15,047 bases of DNA, from NCBI GenBank assembly GCA_002319915.1, contig DCFQ01000069.1, positions 1 to 15,047 of the forward strand, given 5' to 3'. This document shows, piece after piece, positions 1 to 7,939 of this stretch. Source of the DNA: Bacteroidales bacterium UBA1800. GTDB lineage: Bacteria; Bacteroidota; Bacteroidia; Bacteroidales; VadinHA17. Under the pieces are notes generated by a model. That model ran no database searches and was not told the origin of the DNA. It saw nothing but the letters and a program-made list of their open reading frames with translations. A program made the translations under genes and the position numbers. The number at the start of each line of letters is the position of its first letter. Within the stretch, counting starts at the first letter, position 1.

Positions 1-34
1 AGACCGCCGCATTCGACCACTCTGCCATCTCTCC
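1..34 (-). tRNA. tRNA-Ser, 5' part only (runs off the left edge)
   Basis: Read on the minus strand, this starts GGAGAGA (acceptor strand), TG, then GCA..TGC as a three-pair D stem around a loop containing GTGGTCGAA, then G, GCGGT (5' side of the anticodon stem) and CT (positions 32-33). The order and spacing match bacterial serine tRNAs, which share the 5' D-arm pattern GCnGAGnGGTnGAA. The anticodon would be the next three bases and lies outside the window, so the isoacceptor cannot be named. The 3' half, including the long variable arm, is also missing. Identity as tRNA-Ser comes from similarity of the 5' half only. Confidence 0.85.
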
Positions 35-119
35 AAAAGTTACATCCAAATTGACCACAGAGTCTATCACGCCTCTGGGTGACTATCTCTCTAAAAATAC
101 GATCCGCCTTCCTAATACT

Positions 120-173
120 AATCTCGCAATCTCCCAGTCACCTATTCTCCTATTCTCCCTTTCCCAGACTCCC
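120..173. repeat. Degenerate octamer tandem repeat, pyrimidine-rich on + strand
   Basis: Read on the minus strand, this is a head-to-tail series of 8-base units close to GGGAGAAT: 166-173 GGGAGTCT, 160-165 GGGAAA (6 bases), 152-159 GGGAGAAT, 144-151 AGGAGAAT, 136-143 AGGTGACT, 128-135 GGGAGATT, 120-127 GCGAGATT. Seven units, all but one of identical length, are unlikely to be chance. Function is unknown; it could be a slippage-prone noncoding repeat or part of a dispersed family. Confidence 0.6.
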
Positions 174-287
174 TTACAAGCGGCTGACAAAAATAGTAAT
201 TATTTCATATGTTGAACAATCATACCCAAATTGCAGAACCTGGATCAATCTTTTTCAGCCGGGGAAAGTATAAGCCTGAGCGATTAA

Positions 288-542
288 TCATGCGTGAGAT
301 AGGTCCATGGCTCTCAGGTTGGCGGCAAGATTCGTACCCTGGTTGATCGCAACATTAGCTACCTGCGGATGATCGTTCAAGTACCGCGGGGTTTTCATCA
401 AAGCCACCTCACCGATCGCGAAGATCTTAGTCTGAAAAAGCAGTATCCCTGTGGTCTCCCGGGAGCATATTAAAAACCGTGCAATATTACTCCTTAATTT
501 GATCGGTCCAGTTCCCTGATCAGCAAAATCTTTTCGGGCCAA
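288..542 (-). pseudogene. Probable remnant of a type II NADH dehydrogenase (NDH-2)
   Basis: The minus-strand frame reads 84 residues from a TTG codon to a stop. Residues 40-80 (bases 303-425) contain IFAIGEVALMKTP, then HPQVANVAINQGTNLAANL. This closely resembles the segment of Bacteroidota NDH-2 flavoproteins where FAIGD contacts FAD and HPQVAxVAxxQ follows. Full-length NDH-2 is over 400 residues. The N-terminal NAD/FAD-binding parts and the C-terminal membrane-binding part are absent, and the first 39 residues do not resemble the family. The normally conserved Asp of the FAIGD motif is Glu here. This is most simply a decayed gene fragment rather than an expressed small protein. Identification is by motif memory only. 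Confidence 0.5.
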
Positions 543-695
543 GGCCTTTTTCAGCTGTATCTGATGATGACTTCAGATGCCATTCTGTTGATCCGGCTGG
601 CACTCTTTACGAAGCATCCATTCATCCACTGGATATGAATTCACCAACAAATCCGGTGGTTCCATTGTTATAGCAATGATAAACATGCCCCAGCT

Positions 696-3683
696 ATGAA
701 AAGACTTCTGTCTGTTCTACCTATGTTTTTACTTTTTATCCAGATGCAGGCGCAGCAAAATATAACCGGAAAAGTGCTTGATGAAAAAAATGCTCCCTTA
801 CCCGGCGTGTATGTCACGGTAAAAGGAACCTTGCGCGGGACAATTACCGGCATGGAGGGAGAGTATTCCATATCGGCTTCGCCAGCAGACACCCTCGTGT
901 TTTCGATGGTCAGCATGAAGACACAGGATATCCCGGTCGGAAGCAAAACCGTAATAGACGTTAAGCTTGAGGTTGAAGCTTCAGTTCTGAATGAAGTTGT
1001 GGTCGTCGGTTACGGATCGCAGCGTGTCAAGGATCTGACCGCGCCGGTGGTTTCGATAAAAAGTGAGGATCTTACCAAACAGCTGACCGCAAATCCTGTC
1101 CAGGCCCTTCAGGGGAAGGTTTCAGGGATCCAGGTTATCAACAGCGGGATCCCGGGAAGCACCTCCCTGGTGAAGATCAGGGGTGTCGGATCGATAGGCG
1201 ATTATGCAAATCCTCTTTATGTTGTTGACGGAGTTTTTGTCGACAACATAGATTTCCTGAGTGCGGATGATATCCAGGACCTGACCGTTCTCAAGGATGC
1301 TTCTGCGGCTGCAATTTATGGTGTGAGGGCAGCCAACGGCGTGATACTGATAACTACCAGGCGCGGGGCAGCGGGGAAAGCGGTGATAACTTACGACGGT
1401 TACTTCGGCTACCAGCTCCCGGTCAATATACTTCCTCTGGCGACAAAGGATCAATATGTCCAGCTGGTCAACGAAGCGAATGTGAATACCCCCGGATATA
1501 TCCCGGTCCCACCCTCCAGGTATCCTTCCTCCACAGATTGGTACAAGGAACTGGTGAGGCCGGCAAGCACCACCAGCCACGGGCTCGATATGTCGGGCGG
1601 AAGCGATAAATCGTCCTACTCGGTCGGGGGAAGCTACTTCCTGCAGGAAGGCATTATGAATATCAGGAACAGTTACCAGCGCTTTAACCTGAGAGGCCGG
1701 TTTGACCAGACCGTAAACAAAGTGCTTAAAGTGGGACTGAACTTAGTCTTCTCACAATACTCAAAGATAATACCGAACGACGGGGATTTCTTCCAGGCGT
1801 TCGTGAATCCCCCGGTCTATCCTGTTTACGACAATTCGAATGCCGATGCTTATCCGGTCAAATTTGCCGCCCCTCAGAAATACGGATTCGGAAATTCCTA
1901 TGGCAATCCTGTTGCGGGTGCCTATTACTGGGATGATCTTGAAAAGGGCTTCGAGCTGGTCCTGAGCTCCTATGCCGAACTAAGCCTGGTCCCGAGCAAG
2001 CTGGTATACAAGCTGTCGTACAATGCCGACCTGGCCTACTACAACTCGCGCAATTACACACCACAGTATTATGTAGGTGGCTCCCAGGGGGTCACTGAAT
2101 CGCAGCTTTCAAAGACCTCGGGCAATTCTTCCAAAAAGATCATCGATAACTTACTCACTTACAATGATAAATCAGGGAAAAGCAGCTGGACGGTATTGTT
2201 GGGCCAGGAGACGCGCATTGAGAAAAGTGCGTTCCTTACCGGTTCAGCCATCGAGGTACCCGGGATAGACGAACAGTCGAAATATATATCGCTTGGATCT
2301 TCAGCCGAGAGAAATGCCAACGACGGGGCTTCGACATTTAACGGCCTGTCATTCTTCACCAGGGGAACTTACAACTACGCGGACAAATATCTTTTGACAT
2401 TGACCTTCAGGGCCGATGCCAGCTCTAAATACCAGCAGAAGTGGGGTTACTTCCCGTCGGTGGGTCTGGGATGGATCATGACTGACGAACCATTCCTTAA
2501 AGGGGTTAATAACCTCGATTACCTGAAGCTAAGGGCGAGCTGGGGTCTGCTTGGGAATGACAACGTGCCTGCGAATTCGGCCGTTGTGCTGGGACAGACA
2601 GGCACAGCATCTTCGGCAGTGTTCGATTCAAGGCTCGTAACCGGCGTTGGAGCACAGACGGTGGTCCAGAACTATCTTAAATGGGAAGTGGTCAACGAAT
2701 TTGATGTCGGGGTCGACTTTGGATTCTTCAAAAGCCAGTTGACCGGGACTCTTGATCTTTACAGGAGGCTGACCTCCAGGGTAGTGTTCTTCGCTCCCAT
2801 TGCAACGGGAGGCGGGGTTGCCCAGCTCCTGGGGAACAACGGGAATGTGGTAAACCAGGGCGTGGAGTTGAAACTCACCTGGGACAAGAAGATCTCCGAA
2901 CATCTCTCCTATAATATAGGTGCCAATATTACCACCTCGATGAACAGGGTAACGAAACTCCAGGGGCGCGATTATATCCCCGATGCCCTGATAAGGGGGA
3001 ATTATGCCACGAGGACCCAGGTCGGACATCCCATAGGCTCGTTTTACGGATACAAGATCGACCATGTATACCAATCCGATTCGGAAGCTTTCCTGGATCC
3101 TGTGGTCCAGGACATAAAAGCTGCCGGGTATTTCAGGTACAAGGACCAGAACGGGGACAAGGTCATCAACGACAAGGACAAGGTCTTCCTCGGCTCTCCC
3201 ATTCCCTGGCTTATCGGAGGACTTGATTTTACACTGGCATACAAAAAATTCGATTTCAGCCTGTCACTGCAGGGTCAGTACGGAAACAAGATCCTAAATG
3301 CCAAAAGAATGAACAGGGACATATTTGCCGACGGCAATTACGACAAGGATTTCTATACGCACCGGTGGACCACCACAAATAAATCGAACAAGTATCCTTC
3401 AGCAGAAGCATACAATTTCGGATTTATCCAGCAGGCCAATGACTTCTTCGTGGAAAGCGGGGCTTTTATCCGTCTCCAGAACGTCCAGGTCGGATACACT
3501 CTGAGCAAACTCAGCTTCGTTTCAAAGTTGCGTATCTATGTGGCTGCCCAGCGTCCTTATACGTTTTTTAACTACCAGGGATTTACGACAGAGATCGGAG
3601 GAACGCCGACGGCAAGCGGTATTGACAATTCGGTTTACCCGCTTCAGTCTATTTATACCCTGGGTGTCAAGATGAGCTTCTAG
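696..3683 (+). CDS. susC: SusC/RagA-family TonB-dependent outer-membrane transporter
   Basis: Outer-membrane channel that imports oligosaccharides with its SusD partner, energised by TonB/ExbBD. The 995-residue product has a signal peptide (about residues 1-19, ending QMQA), a carboxypeptidase-regulatory-like domain (about 23-108), the linker motif EVVVVGYG (100-107), a plug domain (about 113-224) with TVLKDASAAAIYGVRAANGV, and a long beta-barrel ending GVKMSF. The final Phe is typical of outer-membrane barrels. The length is normal for SusC. The usual YGSRAANG is YGVRAANG here, a minor change. The start is set by the signal peptide; the leader has no strong Shine-Dalgarno. susD follows after seven bases, so the two are surely co-transcribed. 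The substrate is not readable from SusC itself; the GH144 genes downstream point to a beta-1,2-glucan or related glycan. The gene symbol is used in the family sense, not as the starch transporter. Confidence 0.96.
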   Translation: MKRLLSVLPMFLLFIQMQAQQNITGKVLDEKNAPLPGVYVTVKGTLRGTITGMEGEYSISASPADTLVFSMVSMKTQDIPVGSKTVIDVKLEVEASVLNEVVVVGYGSQRVKDLTAPVVSIKSEDLTKQLTANPVQALQGKVSGIQVINSGIPGSTSLVKIRGVGSIGDYANPLYVVDGVFVDNIDFLSADDIQDLTVLKDASAAAIYGVRAANGVILITTRRGAAGKAVITYDGYFGYQLPVNILPLATKDQYVQLVNEANVNTPGYIPVPPSRYPSSTDWYKELVRPASTTSHGLDMSGGSDKSSYSVGGSYFLQEGIMNIRNSYQRFNLRGRFDQTVNKVLKVGLNLVFSQYSKIIPNDGDFFQAFVNPPVYPVYDNSNADAYPVKFAAPQKYGFGNSYGNPVAGAYYWDDLEKGFELVLSSYAELSLVPSKLVYKLSYNADLAYYNSRNYTPQYYVGGSQGVTESQLSKTSGNSSKKIIDNLLTYNDKSGKSSWTVLLGQETRIEKSAFLTGSAIEVPGIDEQSKYISLGSSAERNANDGASTFNGLSFFTRGTYNYADKYLLTLTFRADASSKYQQKWGYFPSVGLGWIMTDEPFLKGVNNLDYLKLRASWGLLGNDNVPANSAVVLGQTGTASSAVFDSRLVTGVGAQTVVQNYLKWEVVNEFDVGVDFGFFKSQLTGTLDLYRRLTSRVVFFAPIATGGGVAQLLGNNGNVVNQGVELKLTWDKKISEHLSYNIGANITTSMNRVTKLQGRDYIPDALIRGNYATRTQVGHPIGSFYGYKIDHVYQSDSEAFLDPVVQDIKAAGYFRYKDQNGDKVINDKDKVFLGSPIPWLIGGLDFTLAYKKFDFSLSLQGQYGNKILNAKRMNRDIFADGNYDKDFYTHRWTTTNKSNKYPSAEAYNFGFIQQANDFFVESGAFIRLQNVQVGYTLSKLSFVSKLRIYVAAQRPYTFFNYQGFTTEIGGTPTASGIDNSVYPLQSIYTLGVKMSF

Positions 3684-3690
3684 GACTTCA

Positions 3691-5190
3691 ATGATATCAG
3701 AAATGAAAAGGACAAAACTACTTATCTACACAGCTGCCGTGATCTCAATGCTGACCGGCTGCCAGAAATTCCTGGACATAAGGCCTGAAGCGACAGTACC
3801 GTCTGCAGGGGTCGATTATTCCAAACCTGAGAACATATTCCTTTCGGTGAGTGCATCGTATGCTAAAATGCGTGATTTCGGGGCCCATGCATTCCCTTAC
3901 ATAGGAGCTTTCGAAATTACTTCCGACAATGCGGACAAGGGCAGCACTCCCGAGGATAATCCTCCCATGGCCGAGCTTGACCACTTCACCTACGGCGCTT
4001 CCAATGATCTGATAAATAACCTCTGGACCGCCTACTTCGATATCGTAAGCGGTGCAAATTATGCCATCGGCCAGATGCCGTTATTCGAGGCAGCCCTGCC
4101 GGCTGCATCCGATAAGCTCACAACGCGGCAGTGCCAGGCAGAGGCAAAGACCATCAGGGCCTATGCCTATTTTAACCTGACCCGCCTGTTCGGAAGGGTC
4201 CCTCTCATTGACACGTTACTGACTGCAGAACAGCTCGCTTCCCTTCACCAGGCAACGACTGACGACCTGTACAAATTCATCGAGCAGGACCTGCTCGAGG
4301 CCATACCGCTTCTTCCGGCATCATACTCGCCCGATTTTGCAGGAAGGATAACAAGGTATACCGCTATGGGATTGAAGGCCAAGGTCCATCTTTACAGGCA
4401 GGAGTATGATTCCGTGGCTAGCCTTTGCGACAGGATCATACTGTCGGGGCAGTTCAGCCTTTATCCGAAATTCCGGGACTTTTTCAGCATCAACGGCAAG
4501 AACGGTATGGAATCACTGTTCGAGATCCAGAGCTCGACACTCGGACGCACATCCGGGGATCAGACCTATATTGAATATGCATATGAACAGGGGCCGAGGG
4601 GGAACAGCCCCGCGGGCCTGCAGGGATGGGGTTTCTGCACTCCGAGCCAGAACCTTATCGATTTCTTCAACTCCAGGGGTGAGGTCATACGGCCCCTTAC
4701 AACACTGTTGTACAGGGGTACTGTCACCCCTGAGGGAGACAGCATAAAAAAATCGTGCACCAACCCGGTTTACAATGGCAAGGTCTACACTCCCCTGATC
4801 TACAACAAATGGTACTTTAACGGTTACGGGTTTGACCAGAACGTCCGCATACTACGGTATGCCGATATTCTCCTTATGTATGCCGAGGCAAAGGCAAGAG
4901 GTGCAGCCTTCCCGACAAAGAGCGGACTCACAGGTGACAATGCCGTCAACCTTGTAAGGGCCAGGGCGGGTCTTCCGGATCTCACTAACACTACCGTTGA
5001 CCAGGTACTTGATGAGAGGCGTGCGGAGTTTGCCCTCGAAGAAGACAGGTTCTTTGACCTCATACGGACAGGCAGTGCGGTCACTGTTCTCGGGCCGCTT
5101 GGCTTCACAGCAAATAAAAATGAGCTCTTCCCTGTCCCATCAGCTCAATTGCAGCTAAATCTAAATCTGACCCAGAATCCAGGATACTGA
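3691..5190 (+). CDS. susD: SusD/RagB-family glycan-binding surface lipoprotein
   Basis: Lid protein of the SusCD importer, anchored to the outer leaflet of the outer membrane, which captures glycan and closes over the SusC barrel. The 499-residue product carries a lipoprotein signal with lipobox LTGC (Cys24), followed by QKFLDIRPEA, a typical SusD N-terminus. Helical TPR-like segments occupy the middle. The conserved C-terminal SusD region is clear: RILRYADILLMYAEAKA (about 386-402), then LVRARAGLP, then LDERRAEFALEEDRFFDLIR (about 440-459), ending LTQNPGY. A second in-frame ATG at 3703 (MKRTKLL) gives a more typical signal peptide and may be the true start. It is co-transcribed with the upstream susC (seven-base gap). 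Specificity is inferred only from the neighbouring glucanases. Confidence 0.96.
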   Translation: MISEMKRTKLLIYTAAVISMLTGCQKFLDIRPEATVPSAGVDYSKPENIFLSVSASYAKMRDFGAHAFPYIGAFEITSDNADKGSTPEDNPPMAELDHFTYGASNDLINNLWTAYFDIVSGANYAIGQMPLFEAALPAASDKLTTRQCQAEAKTIRAYAYFNLTRLFGRVPLIDTLLTAEQLASLHQATTDDLYKFIEQDLLEAIPLLPASYSPDFAGRITRYTAMGLKAKVHLYRQEYDSVASLCDRIILSGQFSLYPKFRDFFSINGKNGMESLFEIQSSTLGRTSGDQTYIEYAYEQGPRGNSPAGLQGWGFCTPSQNLIDFFNSRGEVIRPLTTLLYRGTVTPEGDSIKKSCTNPVYNGKVYTPLIYNKWYFNGYGFDQNVRILRYADILLMYAEAKARGAAFPTKSGLTGDNAVNLVRARAGLPDLTNTTVDQVLDERRAEFALEEDRFFDLIRTGSAVTVLGPLGFTANKNELFPVPSAQLQLNLNLTQNPGY

Positions 5191-5240
5191 TGAAACACAT
5201 TAAACATGTAAACTTAATTGTCTAATTAAATCAATTCAGC

Positions 5241-6119
5241 ATGAAAAAGGTAATGAGTTTTGGAGCAGCACTATTCGCAGTAGTGCTTATAGCAGGGTTG
5301 GCAGTTTCATCCTGTTCAAAGTCATCGTCAAACACAAATAACGGTAAGACTGATCCCAGTTCAATCGCAAAATCGGACCTCGTCGCTTATTTCCCGTTTG
5401 ACAATAACGGCACAGATTCAGTGACAGGAATGACTCCGTCGCAAGGTACTGTTACATATGTAACCGGCAAGCGCGGACAGGCATACCAGGGTGGCCATGG
5501 AGCCTACTACCTTTACAATCTTCCAGGTACAAGCAAGCTTCCGAATCTTAAGGCATTCTCGGTAGCAATGTGGTTTTACGGTCCCAATATTCCGAGCGAT
5601 ACCGTGCCGGTCCCTGGGATTTTACAGCTGAACGGTTCAAATGATCCGGTATGGGGAAACATTTGCCTCACCCAGGATAGATTACCGGCTACCTCTGACT
5701 CGCTCAACTTAAAAATCGTATTCGGCAAAGCCGGTGTTCCGTTTGCGCTGCAGTTCGTCGGATTCCCAAACAGGGCATTTACACAGAATGTCTGGTTTCA
5801 TCTGATCTACACCTATGACAATGTTACATCAATGTTCCAGACATACGTTAACGGTGTAAAACTTAACCTGCCCGTTGGTACAACCATGAGATACCAGGAC
5901 GGCTCTGCCACTCCGCCTCCGCTCGGCGATCTGAACTTTGTCGGTGCTACGCAGTTTGCCCTTGGCGGGTGGATTTCCCAGATCACTCACAGTGCTGCTG
6001 CAGCTGATTACCAGGGGTGGTTTAAAGGATCGATGGATGAACTCAGATTCTATGACAGGGCCCTGACTGACACTGAGGCAATGAACTTGTTCGATGCCGA
6101 GGTCTCGCAGATACCCTGA
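5241..6119 (+). CDS. LamG/concanavalin-like lipoprotein, likely surface glycan-binding protein
   Basis: The 292-residue lipoprotein has signal peptide 1-24 and lipobox VSSC (Cys25), then a Ser/Asn-rich linker. The rest resembles a LamG/concanavalin A-like jelly roll (Laminin_G_3 type): DLVAYFPFDNNGTDS at the start, FSVAMWFYGPN in the middle, WFHLIYTYDN followed by QTYVNGVKL, and the typical ending GSMDELRFYDRALTDTEAM. This class usually binds carbohydrate or protein and lacks hydrolase residues. Its place 50 bases after susD matches that of SusE/SusF-like surface glycan-binding proteins, so that role is inferred. It could alternatively be a catalytically inert lectin-like protein of another specificity. 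An imperfect hairpin follows the gene. Confidence 0.82.
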   Translation: MKKVMSFGAALFAVVLIAGLAVSSCSKSSSNTNNGKTDPSSIAKSDLVAYFPFDNNGTDSVTGMTPSQGTVTYVTGKRGQAYQGGHGAYYLYNLPGTSKLPNLKAFSVAMWFYGPNIPSDTVPVPGILQLNGSNDPVWGNICLTQDRLPATSDSLNLKIVFGKAGVPFALQFVGFPNRAFTQNVWFHLIYTYDNVTSMFQTYVNGVKLNLPVGTTMRYQDGSATPPPLGDLNFVGATQFALGGWISQITHSAAAADYQGWFKGSMDELRFYDRALTDTEAMNLFDAEVSQIP

Positions 6120-6153
6120 TGCAGGTTAAAATCTTCCGCAGGCAAACAGGAAG

Positions 6154-6200
6154 GAGTCACGGAGTCCCTATGTTTATCGGGACTCTGTGTCACTCTGTGT
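6154..6200. repeat. Imperfect palindrome with ACTCTGTGT direct repeat
   Basis: GAGTCCC (6162-6168) pairs perfectly with GGGACTC (6179-6185) around a 10-base loop. The arms extend outward as GAGTCACG and TGTGTCACTC with one G-T pair and a two-base bulge. The right arm also holds two direct copies of ACTCTGTGT (6182-6190 and 6192-6200). It lies in the 164-base gap between the LamG gene and the first GH144 gene. No T-run follows directly, so it is not a classic intrinsic terminator. It may be a REP-like element, a 3'-end RNA stabiliser, or a leftover of a mobile repeat. Confidence 0.5.
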
Positions 6201-6283
6201 AATAAACCGGCGTGCAGCCCTGCGTTCAATGGCTTTATCTTTTGATACAGCCCTGATCTTGATTTTTTTAGTAGCTTAAGGAC

Positions 6284-7930
6284 ATGAAAAAAATCCTGAT
6301 CCTCATTTTTATTGCCGTGATTTCTGCCCATTGCAGAAAGACCACAGTAAACCAGTTGCCGGGGATCACGATTGATTCTGTGTTCATTAACAGGATTGCG
6401 GCACCGAACTATTCCTCGCTCAGCAATATTGACTACAAAACTGTTACTGCTGAGTTCAGGTTCGGAAGCGCTGTCGATACTCTTATGCTCGACAGGTCAA
6501 AGATCGACTTTGCAGGTTCATCATCCGTCCCCTGGTCCTACAATTTCGGCACAAACGCAAAGAGCCTGTTCATAAGATCTACAGGTGCACTTTCCCCTTT
6601 TACTTCCTACAGGATCACCTTCAGCCCGGGAACCAACCTGGGGGGAATTGTAAACAGCTCCTATACTTCCGGGTTCCGGACAAGGCTCGATACAACACCA
6701 AAATTCCCGAGGGTCAGTGATGATTCGCTTCTGACTCTTGTTCAAAAAAAGACTTTTGCATATTTCTGGGATTATGCCCATCCGGTATCGGGGCTGGCAA
6801 GGGAGAGGTTCGGCTCGGGTGACGTCGTCACCACCGGGGGCAGCGGATTCGGGATCATGGCAATACTTACAGGGATCAAAAGGGGATTCGTCACAAGAAT
6901 CCAGGGCTTTGATAGACTGAAAACTATCGTTGATTTCCTTTCATCCCCCTCAACCGACAGGTTCCATGGTGCCTTCCCGCACTGGATGAACGGATCGACG
7001 GGAAAAGTAATACCGTTCAGTACAAATGACAACGGGGGAGATCTTGTCGAAACGGGGTTCCTGATGGAAGGATTGCTTACCGCAAGGGCTTACTTTAAAA
7101 ACGGAAACCCTGATGAGCTGATAATGTGCGATTCGATCACAAGCCTTTTCAACAATGTGGAATGGGACTGGTACAGGCAAAATGGCCAGAATATCCTATA
7201 CTGGCACTGGTCACCAAACCTGGGGTTCATAATCAACATGGGTATCTCGGGCTGGAATGAAGCCCTTATTGTCTATGTTCTGGCCGCTTCCTCGCCCACC
7301 CACCCGATACCGCAAGAGGTATATACCAGCGGATGGGCGCTGAACGGAGCGTATCCTATGAAAAACAACAAGCAGTTCTACGGTATCACATTGCCGCTCG
7401 GTCCGGATTATGGAGGACCGCTCTTCTTTGCACACTACTCTTTCATGGGACTTGATCCGAGGAACCTGTCGGACCAATATGCTGATTACATGGCCCAGAA
7501 CAGGGCCCATGCCCAGATTAATCATGCGTACTGCACCGCCGATCCCAAAGGCTATGCCGGGTACAGTGACAGCTGCTGGGGGCTGACCGCCAGTGATATC
7601 CAGAATGGTTACAGCGCCAGTTCCCCGACAAATGACCTGGGGGTCATCGCCCCCACGGCAGCTCTCTCCAGCTTCCCCTATACTCCTGAAGAGAGCCTGA
7701 AAGCGCTGCATTTTTTCTATTATGTCGTGGGCGACAAATTATGGGGCGACTACGGCTTCCATGATGCTTTCAATCTTACAACCGGATGGTTCGCCTCTTC
7801 CTACATCTCAATCGATGAAGGGCCGATAATTTGCATGATCGAAAACTACCGGTCTGCATTCCTCTGGGGTCTTTTCATGACGGATTCCGATGTCCGCAAC
7901 GGGCTGACCAGGCTCGGATTCACATTTTAA
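6284..7930 (+). CDS. GH144-family beta-1,2-glucanase with N-terminal Ig-like domain
   Basis: Predicted to hydrolyse beta-1,2-glucan. The family assignment rests on the glucoamylase-like (alpha/alpha)6 domain used by GH144 enzymes, from about residue 143: DDSLLTLVQKKTFAYFW, SGLARERF, VVTTGGSGFGIMAIL, RFHGAFPHW, NILYWHWSP. From memory, the key acids of the Chitinophaga GH144 enzyme follow a D-x3-D-x2-E pattern plus a Glu about 70 residues later. D249, D253, E256 and E326 fit that pattern. Residues about 28-135 form a beta-rich Ig-like domain before the catalytic domain. The 548-residue product begins with a signal peptide ending SAHC. Cys17 would be the lipidated residue, but His at -1 is unusual for a lipobox, so the anchor is uncertain. 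The next GH144 gene follows after nine bases. Confidence 0.85.
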   Translation: MKKILILIFIAVISAHCRKTTVNQLPGITIDSVFINRIAAPNYSSLSNIDYKTVTAEFRFGSAVDTLMLDRSKIDFAGSSSVPWSYNFGTNAKSLFIRSTGALSPFTSYRITFSPGTNLGGIVNSSYTSGFRTRLDTTPKFPRVSDDSLLTLVQKKTFAYFWDYAHPVSGLARERFGSGDVVTTGGSGFGIMAILTGIKRGFVTRIQGFDRLKTIVDFLSSPSTDRFHGAFPHWMNGSTGKVIPFSTNDNGGDLVETGFLMEGLLTARAYFKNGNPDELIMCDSITSLFNNVEWDWYRQNGQNILYWHWSPNLGFIINMGISGWNEALIVYVLAASSPTHPIPQEVYTSGWALNGAYPMKNNKQFYGITLPLGPDYGGPLFFAHYSFMGLDPRNLSDQYADYMAQNRAHAQINHAYCTADPKGYAGYSDSCWGLTASDIQNGYSASSPTNDLGVIAPTAALSSFPYTPEESLKALHFFYYVVGDKLWGDYGFHDAFNLTTGWFASSYISIDEGPIICMIENYRSAFLWGLFMTDSDVRNGLTRLGFTF

Positions 7931-7939
7931 TTATATAGT

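Larger units (their letters stand above)
35..695. other. Gene-poor region between tRNA-Ser and susC
   Basis: About 660 bases without an intact gene. It contains an octamer tandem repeat (120-173) and a decayed minus-strand coding remnant (288-542), listed separately. From 543 to 695, just before susC, I found no clear TAnnTTTG promoter and no operator-like palindrome. Short open frames here, such as the one at 79-273, give low-complexity Ser/Pro/Ile-rich translations and look like chance. Just upstream of the tRNA (minus strand), TCAATTTG at about 51-58 is one mismatch from the Bacteroidota -7 element, but no matching -33 box was seen. Confidence 0.6.

Noticed and set aside
1..34. tRNA-Ser as an attachment site for an integrated element
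   Set aside because: Integrases normally use the 3' end of tRNA genes, which here points away from this window. No integrase or repeated tRNA end is visible.
79..273. 64-residue open frame beside the tRNA
   Set aside because: It runs across the octamer repeat, has no recognisable leader or domain and a low-complexity composition, so it is a chance frame.
2628..3074. 148-residue minus-strand frame inside susC
   Set aside because: It is one of several antisense frames within high-GC coding sequence; it matches no family and susC is intact through this region.
7211..7711. 166-residue minus-strand frame inside the first GH144 gene
   Set aside because: This is a shadow of the GH144 reading frame, with no start context and no recognisable domain.
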